Part shown: positions 7,918 to 15,311 of the stretch, piece by piece | Layout: every line of letters begins with the position of its first letter | Numbering within the stretch: the stretch's first letter is position 1 | The notes under the pieces: model-generated | The model's input: only the letters and a program-made list of their open reading frames with translations | Told to the model about the DNA's origin: nothing | Database searches by the model: none | Translations under genes and position numbers: made by a program | From: Microbacterium sp. zg-B185 | GTDB taxonomy: Bacteria; Actinomycetota; Actinomycetes; Actinomycetales; Microbacteriaceae | DNA length: 64,000 nt | Direction of reading: 5' to 3' | Assembly: GCF_030246885.1 (NCBI RefSeq) | Contig: NZ_CP126739.1 | Span: 1,116,001 to 1,180,000, forward strand

Positions 7918-9120
7918 TCAGCGGAGTGGGCGGAACGCGGCTCTCAGTTCGTCGGTGAACAGTTGCGGTTCTTCCCATGCAGCGAAGTGGCCGCCCCGCT
8001 CGGCCTCGCTGAAGTAGGCGAGGTCGGGGTAGACCGCTTCGACCCAGCTGCGCGGCGAGGCCCAGATCTCGCCAGGGAACGTCGTGAAGCCGACCGGCAC
8101 GGTGACCGGCGCGGGAGCCTGGCCGCTCGCAAGGGATGCGGCCAGCGCACGTGCGTCCTCCCAGTACGAGCGGGCCGCCGAGTCTGCGGTGCCGGTCAGC
8201 CAGTACAGCGTGATGTTGTCGAGGATGGTGTCTCGGGTGAGACGACCCACGGGCTCGCCGTCGACAAACGCGCGCGAGATCTTGTAGTAGCTATCCGTGT
8301 CATGGTCGAGTAGCCAGGCTGCCAACCCGATAGGTGAATCCAGCAGGGAGTATCCGATCGTCTGCGGTCGCGTTGCCATCTCGAGGAAGTAGCCGAAGCC
8401 GTCCTGCCGGAACACGCCGAACGCGGCGGCCGCGTTGCGTTCCTGTTCGGATTCCTTCGGCAGGTGATCGCCGATCGCGAGCGCCGCGGTGAGCAGGTTC
8501 AGGTGGTAGCCGGCTAAACCCTCGACCGCCTGGCGACCCATCAGGTCCGTGACGAGGGCACCCACGTCACCGCCCTGTGCGACGTAGCGGGTGTAGCCGA
8601 GGCGGTGCATCAGCTTCGCCCAGGCGCGTGCGGTGCGGGCCGAGTCCCAGCCGAGCACGGTCGGCTTGCCGGAGAAGCCGTAGCCGGGCAAGGACGGAAG
8701 CACCAGGTGGAAGGCATCCTCGGCGCTGCCACCGTGAGCGGTCGGATCCGTCAACGGACCGACCGTTTCCAGCAGCTCGATGACCGAGCCGGGCCAGCCA
8801 TGCGACATGATAAGCGGCAAGGCGTTCTCGTGCGGCGACCTGACATGGATGAAGTGGATCCCGACCCCGTCGATCTCGGTCGTGAACTGCGGCAGCGCGT
8901 TCAGGCTTGCCTCGCACCTGCGCCAGTCATATTTGTCGGTCCAGTAGCGGGCGAGCGCCTGCATCGTGGCCAGCTGCACTCCTTGAGAGCGGTCTGGAAC
9001 GAGCTCCTTGGTGGGCCAGCGCGTGGCCGCGATACGTCGGCGCAAGTCGTCGAGGCGCTCTTCTGGAGTCGCGACCTGGAACGATTCGATTTCGGACGTG
9101 GTGCCGATGGTGGTGCTCAT
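7918..9120 (-). CDS. Epoxide hydrolase, EHN type
   Basis: A complete 400-residue protein. The N-terminal 110 residues (FQVATPEERLDDLRRRIAATRWP) are the epoxide-hydrolase N-terminal (EHN) domain. HGWPGS at 107-112 forms the oxyanion region, QGGDVGALV places the nucleophilic Asp at 185, and ERGGHFAAWEEP near the end carries the catalytic His. Predicted to add water to epoxides, giving diols, in the cytoplasm; substrate range unknown. Starts ATG with GGAGG-like sequence (GGGAGGCATC) just upstream. The downstream MDR gene in the same operon is broken. Confidence 0.92.
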   Translation of the reverse strand: MSTTIGTTSEIESFQVATPEERLDDLRRRIAATRWPTKELVPDRSQGVQLATMQALARYWTDKYDWRRCEASLNALPQFTTEIDGVGIHFIHVRSPHENALPLIMSHGWPGSVIELLETVGPLTDPTAHGGSAEDAFHLVLPSLPGYGFSGKPTVLGWDSARTARAWAKLMHRLGYTRYVAQGGDVGALVTDLMGRQAVEGLAGYHLNLLTAALAIGDHLPKESEQERNAAAAFGVFRQDGFGYFLEMATRPQTIGYSLLDSPIGLAAWLLDHDTDSYYKISRAFVDGEPVGRLTRDTILDNITLYWLTGTADSAARSYWEDARALAASLASGQAPAPVTVPVGFTTFPGEIWASPRSWVEAVYPDLAYFSEAERGGHFAAWEEPQLFTDELRAAFRPLR

Positions 9121-9264
9121 GATGCCTCCCTAGGTGCGCGACCTGGAGGCAAGACTGATGTCGGTCGTGAAGGGGCCGGCTCTTGGCAGGCCGCAAGGTG
9201 GTTCAGGAATGGTTCGCGAGACCTAATGCGGTCGGTAACGCGTGCAACGGTACTCTTCTCCGCT

Positions 9265-9690
9265 GCGCACCGCACCGGAGCCGCTAGCACTTTGTTCACG
9301 AGAGTCCGCTTGGTGAGATCGATCAGTTCGTCGCGCAGAAGTGACGGATCGCCGATCATCACTCCGAATAGGGAGTTGAAAGCCTGGATGCGCGCTTTCA
9401 CGGCGCCTCGAGCGGGCGACTCGGACGGTTCGGATTACTTCGACCGTGCCCGACCTGCTCTTCGGGATCGCGGTGGAGGTTTCGCCGAGAATCGCGCGGG
9501 CGATCTCTTCCGCGTCGAGCCGGTCTGATTTGCCGTCCATTCGGCGGGCGATCAGGGTGGGTCGGTTCACTCCGACCACTCTCTCGCCGTTTCGATTGAG
9601 CCCAGGCCAACCACAACGGATAGCAGCTTTGCTGCGACTCACAGGCCAGGCTGCACATCGCCGTGGCAGACGGCATAGACGCACTAGTAC
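9265..9690 (-). pseudogene. IS110-family transposase remnant
   Basis: Minus-strand sequence encodes the middle of an IS110 (DEDD) transposase: GERVVGVNRPTLIARRMDGKSDRLDAEEIARAIL, then TAIPKSRSGTVEVIRTVRVARS; a frame change near 9400 leads into KARIQAFNSLFGVMI and RDELIDLTKRTL. Both the N-terminal catalytic start and the whole C-terminal transposase_20 domain are missing or scrambled. No flanking repeats were found, as usual for IS110. It separates the epoxide hydrolase region from the following small genes. Confidence 0.75.
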
Positions 9691-9699
9691 CCATCTTGA

Positions 9700-10311
9700 C
9701 GGCGCTCGTAGGGGCCGGGGGCACTCGGTGGTGTGGCGCTCACGCAGTGCTCCTCTGATAAGCGAGAGCGTGAACGCACCGAGGACATCAACTCGTCATA
9801 GACGTGGGATTCGTATGCGGCATCCCATGCGTCGTTGTCGGCGTCGCGATCTGGGCGGTCTCAGTTGAGCCTCACCGTTCGAGCGATCACCAGCGGCTTG
9901 AAAGTCAAACCGCGGCACTGGCGAGCTGTACCGCTTCATCTACGTGAACCTCAACACCGCGCAGGCGGTCAGCAGTGCGTATGCACGCGGCGAGAGACCT
10001 GACAGCCGAACCCTCGCCCAGCTCGATCGCGTTTTGGCTTGGGCACACCAGACAGAGGGGGATACTAACGCGTCCTACTCCTCGGTGGGGTGAGGTACGG
10101 GGCGGTGGGAATGCGCTGCCGCCCCGCGCGACTACTCAGAGAAGGGGCACCCGGGGCGCATGGTCGGGTCCGATTGACAACCGGTGAGTTCAGTGCAATC
10201 TGTTCGCGCACGACGATCCGCTTGTGGACGTTCGGTGAGGGACCCGCTTCAGGGCGGACCTGCGTAACCGCGCCAATGACGACAATCTCCTGACACGTCG
10301 GGCTTCCGAAT
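9700..10311. other. Intergenic stretch with one coding-like remnant
   Basis: No complete gene. On the + strand 9923-10093 is an open frame ending TGA without a start: it reads YRFIYVNLNTAQAVSSAYAR, then GERPDSRTLAQLDRVLAWA. This resembles the tail of a small helix-turn-helix protein, but the match is weak. The rest shows nothing recognisable on either strand. Confidence 0.4.
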
Positions 10312-10332
10312 GTGACGCGGTACGGTGTCGAC

Positions 10333-10677
10333 ATGAGCGCCACGCAGGAAGCCGCGCCGAACGTTAAGGGCAAGCGGGAGCTGCCCCCGGGGATCTATCT
10401 TGTCCTTGGGGTCGTCGTTGTGCCCGCGCTGATCGCGCTTCTCACACCCCGAGGCTTTGAACCCGGCACAGCAACGTTCGTGCACGTCGCCTTCGCGGTG
10501 GTCGCCGGCCAGACGATCGCGGTGCTCACTGCCGTCGGTGTGCTCGCCGCTGCCATCGTCCGCCGCAGCAGCCTCGGTCGCATCGTGATCTTTGCTGTGA
10601 TCGCGGTGGTGGTGACCTCGATGTCCCTGAACACTGCCGGCACTTTCGCGGACCAGATCGTTCGAGCTTTTGCCTAA
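10333..10677 (+). CDS. Small integral membrane protein, unknown function
   Basis: About 114 residues from ATG 10333 (MSATQEAAPNVKG); a start 21 bases upstream is possible. A short polar N-terminus is followed by three hydrophobic segments (YLVLGVVVVPALIALL, HVAFAVVAGQTIAVLTAVGVLAAAIV, IVIFAVIAVVVTSMSL) that should span the membrane. No family recognised. It stands alone between the IS110 remnant region and the GIY-YIG gene. Confidence 0.65.
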   Translation: MSATQEAAPNVKGKRELPPGIYLVLGVVVVPALIALLTPRGFEPGTATFVHVAFAVVAGQTIAVLTAVGVLAAAIVRRSSLGRIVIFAVIAVVVTSMSLNTAGTFADQIVRAFA

Positions 10678-10784
10678 TCGTCGCAACGGCTGAGACCTGT
10701 CAGCGGTATCGGCGTTGTTGCCGTGAGCGACCCGCTTAGGAGCGAGGTGTCAGCGATGTCGAGTGCGATCGCTAGCCTGGCGAC

Positions 10785-11207
10785 ATGACGAGCCCTTCTA
10801 CCCCGGAGTGGAACGTCGTACTCGCTCAGCCAAGGCAACCGGCAAGCACCATACAGCGCGGCGATGTTCCTGACGGCCCCGGGGTGTACGCATGGTTCCG
10901 CGACGGCGACTGCGTCTATCTAGGGAAGGCTTCGAACCTCAGGTCGCGCCTCGGGACGCATCTTGGGACGTCCCTGGACCTCAGTCGAAGCACACTCCGC
11001 TCCTGGGTAGCGGTGCGAGAGCTGAATCTCACCCGGGAACACACGCGACGTCGTCCGACAGTCATGACGGACGAGCAAGTCGCCATCGTCACGGAATGGA
11101 TCCGAAGCTGCGACCTATCGTGGGTCACCAGCGCATCAAGCGAGGAAGCAGCCTCACTCGAAGCCAAGCTGCTCGCCGCCTGGCGTCCGCCGCTCAACGT
11201 GGCGTGA
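10785..11207 (+). CDS. GIY-YIG nuclease-domain protein
   Basis: A 140-residue protein with the GIY-YIG core: GPGVYAWFRDGDCVYLGKA (here GVY...VYLG), the catalytic-Arg region NLRSRLGTHLG, and a late SLEAKLLAAWRPPLNV with the metal-binding Glu and the conserved Asn. The whole protein is little more than this domain, as in stand-alone GIY-YIG proteins of unknown role and in some mobile endonucleases. No partner gene is evident. Confidence 0.8.
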   Translation: MTSPSTPEWNVVLAQPRQPASTIQRGDVPDGPGVYAWFRDGDCVYLGKASNLRSRLGTHLGTSLDLSRSTLRSWVAVRELNLTREHTRRRPTVMTDEQVAIVTEWIRSCDLSWVTSASSEEAASLEAKLLAAWRPPLNVA

Positions 11208-11257
11208 GTCGTCCCCCGCGCGGTCGATACACGACCGGGTAGCGGGACGCCTCTTAG

Positions 11258-12472
11258 TCAGTCTCGCTGTTCTCGCTGCGCCCTGAGGTACGCGACCTCG
11301 GCCGTGTTGGTAGCGAGCTTGATCGCGGCGTCGTACGCCTCGCGGGATGCCGCATCACGACCTAGCCGCCGAAGCAGCTTGGCGCGAGCGGCGTGGTACG
11401 CGTGGTAGTCCACCAGGTCGGACCCGAGCTCGTCGACGAGCGCAAGCCCTGCCTCCGCGCCGTCGCGCTCGCTCACCGCGATGGCGCGATTGAGCCGCAC
11501 AATCGGCGAGGCGTCGAGTCGTATCAGCTGGTCGTAGAGCGCGACGACCTGCGTCCACTCAGTCGCATCGCCGTCAGTGTGCACGGCGTTGATCGCCGCC
11601 AGCAGCTGGTACCGGCCCGGCGGGATGCCGGAGGCAAGCCGTTCGCGGACGAGGGCGTGGCCCTCGGAGATCAGTGCCGCATCCCACAGCCGGCGATCCT
11701 GCTCGGCCAGGGGGACTAGGGCGCCTTGCGATGACACCCGCGCCGACCGGCGCGAGTCTGTGAGCAGCATGAGGCCCAGCACCCCGGTCACCTCGGCGTC
11801 GTCGGGCAGCAACTGGTGCAGTAACCGCGTCAGTCGGATCGCCTCTGCGGTCAATTCCCCGCGAACCGGTGCCGTGTCAGGTCCAGTCGCGAGATACCCC
11901 TCGTTGAAGATCAGTAGGAGCACCGCCAGAACTCCCGAGACGCGGCGCGGTAAGTCGTCAGCAGCGGGCACGCGATACGGGATGCCGGCAGCAGCGATCT
12001 TCGCCTTGGCGCGCGTGATACGGGCACCAATCGCGGTGTCTTGCACGAGGAAGGCGCTCGCGATCTCGGTGACGGTCAGCCCGCCGACCATCCGGAGCGT
12101 CAATGCGACACGCGCCCCCAGCGCAAGCGCCGGGTGGCAGCAGATGAAGACCAGCCGCAGTCGGTCGTCATCGATCGCGCCGAGGGGCTCGGTCTTAGTG
12201 CCGTACAAGAGCTCAGCCTCCCGGTGCCGGGCGTCGCGGCTGCTCTCGCGACGTATCCGGTCGATGGCTTTGCGGGTTGCGGTCGTAGTAAGCCACGCGC
12301 CGGGGTTGGGCGGGATGCCGACCCGCGGCCAACGCTCCGCGGCGGTCGCGAAGGCCTCCGCGGCCGCCTCCTCCGCGGTATCGAGATTCCCGAATCGCTT
12401 CGCGAGCGTCGCCACGACCCGCGCCCATTCCTCCCGGTGGGCGCGGGTCAGGGCCTCCTGGACGTCACTCAA
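11258..12472 (-). CDS. ECF42-type RNA polymerase sigma factor with C-terminal TPR extension
   Basis: About 404 residues from TTG 12472. Sigma region 2 is near the N-terminus (LTRAHREEWARVVATLAKRFGNLDTAEEAAAEAFATA, then NPGAWLTTTATRKAIDRIRR), region 4 follows (VALTLRMVGGLTVTEIASAFLVQDTAIGARITRAKAKI), and about 200 C-terminal residues form a helical TPR-like extension (YQLLAAINAVHTDG, LNRAIAVSERDG) characteristic of ECF42. The TTG start overlaps the stop of the YCII gene (TTGA), so translation is coupled. An in-frame ATG at 12595 would overlap the YCII gene by more than 120 bp and is not preferred. ECF42 factors have no dedicated anti-sigma; the extension and DGPF/YCII partners are thought to matter. 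Confidence 0.9.
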   Translation of the reverse strand: MSDVQEALTRAHREEWARVVATLAKRFGNLDTAEEAAAEAFATAAERWPRVGIPPNPGAWLTTTATRKAIDRIRRESSRDARHREAELLYGTKTEPLGAIDDDRLRLVFICCHPALALGARVALTLRMVGGLTVTEIASAFLVQDTAIGARITRAKAKIAAAGIPYRVPAADDLPRRVSGVLAVLLLIFNEGYLATGPDTAPVRGELTAEAIRLTRLLHQLLPDDAEVTGVLGLMLLTDSRRSARVSSQGALVPLAEQDRRLWDAALISEGHALVRERLASGIPPGRYQLLAAINAVHTDGDATEWTQVVALYDQLIRLDASPIVRLNRAIAVSERDGAEAGLALVDELGSDLVDYHAYHAARAKLLRRLGRDAASREAYDAAIKLATNTAEVAYLRAQREQRD

Positions 12473-12804
12473 GCAGGCGGCGCCAGCAAGGGACGCACCT
12501 CGAGGCGGCGATCGCAGGCCCTCGAGCCCTCGGCCATCAGCGCAAGCGCGACGTCGAGGTCGGGGGCTTCGATGATCCAGAAGCCGGCGGCCCACTCCTT
12601 GGCCTCAACATACGGGCCATCGGTGAAGATCGGCTCGTCGCCGCGGCCGTCAATCACGGTCGAGGTGGTCGGGTCGGCGAGCCCGGCCGCGAAGACCCAG
12701 TAGCCACCCGCGATCAGCTTTTTGTTGAAGACATCGATCGCGACCTGCTCCTCAGCGGTCCCCGATTCGCTGCGGTAGTCGATGACGTTGACCAGATAAT
12801 GCAT
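12469..12804 (-). CDS. YCII/DGPF-domain protein, ECF42 partner
   Basis: A 111-residue protein of the YCII-related superfamily: MHYLVNVIDYRSESG at the start, then FTDGPYVEAKEWAAGFWIIEAPDLDVALALM, which contains the DGPF-like signature (TDGPYVE). Such proteins sit next to ECF42 sigma genes throughout actinobacteria. Function is not established; a regulatory or small-molecule-binding role is inferred. GGAGAGGA lies just before the ATG. Third-to-second position in a DHFR-YCII-sigma operon. Confidence 0.9.
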   Translation of the reverse strand: MHYLVNVIDYRSESGTAEEQVAIDVFNKKLIAGGYWVFAAGLADPTTSTVIDGRGDEPIFTDGPYVEAKEWAAGFWIIEAPDLDVALALMAEGSRACDRRLEVRPLLAPPA

Positions 12805-12820
12805 GGGTGGATCCTCTCCC

Positions 12821-13417
12821 TCAGGCGTACTCGGGACGACCAGCGACGCGGTAGGTGAGGCCGATTACTCCGGTGCCGAACACCTGCGAGTCGAGCAGCT
12901 CGAGCCTGATGTCGAGACCGTCCTGCGGGAACAGGCGCTCGCCCTCGCCGACGATCACCGGGAACTGGACGAGGTTGAGCTCATCCACCAGCTCATTGTC
13001 AAGCAACCAGCGCGCGAGCCGAACGCTGCCGACTAGCAACAGTTCCCCGACGTGCTGCGCCTTGATCTCACGGATCTCGGCGACGACATCGCCCGAGATG
13101 ACGGTTGACTGCTCCCAGGCCGGGTTGATCAGCGTGTTCGACACCACGTACTTCGGCTTCGAACTGATCGCCTCGCCGAATCCGCCGTCGTCGCTGCGCG
13201 CACCCCAAAAGGTCGCGAACATGTCGAACGTCTTGCGGCCCATCAGGAACCTGTCAGGACGTCGCCACGTGTCGAGAATGTACTGCACACTCTCGTCGTC
13301 GCCGAGCGGAAGCGCCCAGCCCCCGCGGGTGAAGCCGGGATCCAAGTCCTCGTTGTTGCCCCCGTTCGCTTGTGCGACGCCGTCGAGCGTAACCTGCAGG
13401 CTGATGGTGAGTTTCAT
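12821..13417 (-). CDS. Dihydrofolate reductase-family (RibD C-terminal) protein
   Basis: A 198-residue protein starting MKLTISLQVTLDGVAQ, the standard opening of the RibD_C/DHFR-like superfamily, with LMGRKTFDMFATFW and ELLLVGSVRLARWLLDNELVDEL as the NADPH-binding segments. Its role is unlikely to be folate reduction; family members reduce varied substrates. Start at 13417 has AGAGG upstream. It is the first gene of the ECF42 operon (16 bp to the YCII gene), and the putative ECF42 promoter lies directly upstream. Confidence 0.88.
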   Translation of the reverse strand: MKLTISLQVTLDGVAQANGGNNEDLDPGFTRGGWALPLGDDESVQYILDTWRRPDRFLMGRKTFDMFATFWGARSDDGGFGEAISSKPKYVVSNTLINPAWEQSTVISGDVVAEIREIKAQHVGELLLVGSVRLARWLLDNELVDELNLVQFPVIVGEGERLFPQDGLDIRLELLDSQVFGTGVIGLTYRVAGRPEYA

Positions 13418-13444
13418 GGGTGAGTTCCTCTCTCTCATCATCGC

Positions 13445-13471
13445 TACGAACGCTCCAGACCGAATTCGACA
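13445..13471 (-). promoter_or_regulatory. Putative ECF42-dependent promoter
   Basis: On the minus strand TGTCGA (13471-13466), 17 spacer bases, then CGTA (13448-13445), 27 bases before the DHFR-like start. TGTCGA is the -35 I recall for ECF42 promoters from Streptomyces work. The position suggests that the sigma factor transcribes its own operon. Confidence 0.6.
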
Positions 13472-13612
13472 GGCTTCCCAGAATTCTTCTCGCGCGCTGG
13501 GGAACCGTGAAACCCGCTCGATAGAAGGATCCCATCTGATTCGTCACCTGCCGCGGTGAGGGATCGACTGCCGAACGGCTAGGAACTCGTACCCCGGGCG
13601 CCCGTACGCTTG

Positions 13613-14014
13613 CTATCCCGCGAATGTGGCGAATGTCCAGTGGTTGCCGTCGGGGTCAGAGATCGTGAACTCACGCGACGGATAATCCGTCTGGTTGACC
13701 AGTTCGTTCACGACGTTCGCTCCGATGATGCGCGCGCGGGCCATGACTGCGTCCGGGGTCGCAGTCACAACATGCAGTGAACTCGTGCCTGGCCTGCACG
13801 GCGTCGGGCGCTCACCAGTGCTTGAGAGCAGCACTCGACCCCCTTCGGGCCAGTCCAGCTGACAGTGGTGGATTTTGTCTGGGTCCTCACCCGGGATCAG
13901 CAGATCTTCGATGAACCCGAGCGCGGTCATCCAATCGCGAATCGCGTACGCGTGATCGCTGACGATAGTCGGCCAGACGCTGCGCTGCTGGCGACCGCTA
14001 ACGGGAACAGTCAT
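13613..14014 (-). CDS. VOC (glyoxalase/bleomycin-resistance superfamily) protein
   Basis: About 133 residues from ATG 14014 (MTVPVSGRQQRSVWPTIVS). Pattern WPTIVSDHAYAIRDWMTALGF, SLHVVTATPDAVMARARIIGANVV, and REFTISDPDGNHWTFATF is that of a single-domain VOC protein of the type often annotated as glyoxalase; the last motif carries the usual D-P-x-G-N-x-W. The family includes metal-dependent isomerases, dioxygenases and drug-binding proteins; no substrate can be assigned. Stands alone. Confidence 0.8.
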   Translation of the reverse strand: MTVPVSGRQQRSVWPTIVSDHAYAIRDWMTALGFIEDLLIPGEDPDKIHHCQLDWPEGGRVLLSSTGERPTPCRPGTSSLHVVTATPDAVMARARIIGANVVNELVNQTDYPSREFTISDPDGNHWTFATFAG

Positions 14015-14230
14015 GGTCGTCAGCCTATGGTCCACCCGAATCGTTGCAAGGGCAGGCAACGTCCGCGAATCGACTAGGCAAACTTCCGCAGTTTGTCGAC
14101 GGGCTTACGGCGTCGTGCGCGCTTATCCGCGAGACGAGCCCGCGGTCCGACCGGCACCCGTACGGTCAGGGACCGTCCAGCGAGCAGTGAGCGTACCTGG
14201 TGGAACGCGGAATCTCGCCAAGCTGAGGCG

Positions 14231-15124
14231 TCAGCGCTCGTTGCGTAGCCAGTCGAGTACGACGGCTGGAGCGGTCTCTGCCGCTTCCACGGCGAAAGCG
14301 ACATGTGAGCCGTCCATCCAGTGCACGTCGCAGTCGGCGATGTGTGCGTCTGCGTACTGCGCGTTGGTGGGCGGCGCCATCTTGTCATAGCACCCATGGA
14401 CGATGAGTGTCGGGCAGGTGATGTTTTCCAGCGGCGCCGGCACGAACACCGTGAAGTCGTTCCGCATGCCGGGCCGGCGCCGGGCGGAACCGAGCGACGC
14501 GGCGAGCACCGCCTCCAGCTGGGCCGTCCGACCGGGGGTGGCTGCAAGCGCTGTGGCGCGCTCGGTGGCCTCACGTTTCGTGTACGTCCCTGCTCCGCGC
14601 AGTAGCAGGCTAAGCGTCCACCTTGTCGCGTGGCGGAGTAGCCATAGTTCCAGCTTCGCTGTGGCGTCGCGCGCGGCGATGCTCGACATCCGGTTCGGGA
14701 GGGGGCCGGGGATACATACGCTGTCGATCTGCACGAGCTTGGAAACGCGACTTGGATGCCGCGCGGCTAGTTCGTAGCTGGCGGGTCCGCCGCCTGAGAC
14801 GCCGAGCACGATGATGTCGTCGATGCTGAGCGAGTCCAGCAACGCCGCGAGGGCGTCGCCCTGCTCACGGAAGGTGCGTCCGGTGCTCAGTGGTGTGCCG
14901 AGGTATCCGGGTCTGCTCGGAGCGATGATTCGGTAGCCGTTCAGTCGCAGGAATTCTGCGCTGACCAATCCTTGATCCCAGCCGCCGAGCGTGCCGTGGA
15001 CAGCGAGAACCGGTGAGCCGTCGCCGCGTTCGGCGTACTCGACGGGGCCTAAGGCCGTGGCGACGGTTCGCGGGGTTTCAGCCATGCATGCGCGAAAGTC
15101 TTCCGCAGTGGGGGCGGTGACCAT
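14231..15124 (-). CDS. Alpha/beta-hydrolase
   Basis: A 297-residue hydrolase. After an N-terminal cap strand (VATALGPVEYAERGDGSPVLAVHGTLGG) come YRIIAPSRPGYLGTPL and the nucleophile elbow LGVSGGGPASYEL. The acid (CPTLIVHGCYDKMAP) and His (MDGSHVAFAVE) positions are intact, so unlike the protein at 5242-6072 this should be active. A helical lid lies between residues about 150 and 220. The 170 bp after its stop codon (14060-14230) holds no clear gene, only a basic open tail in another frame. Substrate unknown. Confidence 0.85.
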   Translation of the reverse strand: MVTAPTAEDFRACMAETPRTVATALGPVEYAERGDGSPVLAVHGTLGGWDQGLVSAEFLRLNGYRIIAPSRPGYLGTPLSTGRTFREQGDALAALLDSLSIDDIIVLGVSGGGPASYELAARHPSRVSKLVQIDSVCIPGPLPNRMSSIAARDATAKLELWLLRHATRWTLSLLLRGAGTYTKREATERATALAATPGRTAQLEAVLAASLGSARRRPGMRNDFTVFVPAPLENITCPTLIVHGCYDKMAPPTNAQYADAHIADCDVHWMDGSHVAFAVEAAETAPAVVLDWLRNER

Positions 15125-15311
15125 GCTCCATTTTCGCAGCCGTATCTCGCGTCAACCAGTGGGCAGCCGACACGCGAGCAGTGCAGCCACTTGGTCCTCG
15201 TCGACGAGCCGCCGCCGAAGTCAGGTGGTGTGGCGTCAAGCCTCCTCATGACGCCGCGCGCGGTTGTGTCAGCTCTGGACAGTCGCCACAGCGAGTACCA
15301 GACTGTGGCCC

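Noticed and set aside
14074..14230. Basic open tail (RSLLAGRSLTVRVPVGP) after the hydrolase
   Set aside because: No start codon in its own frame that does not overlap the hydrolase; no recognisable family.
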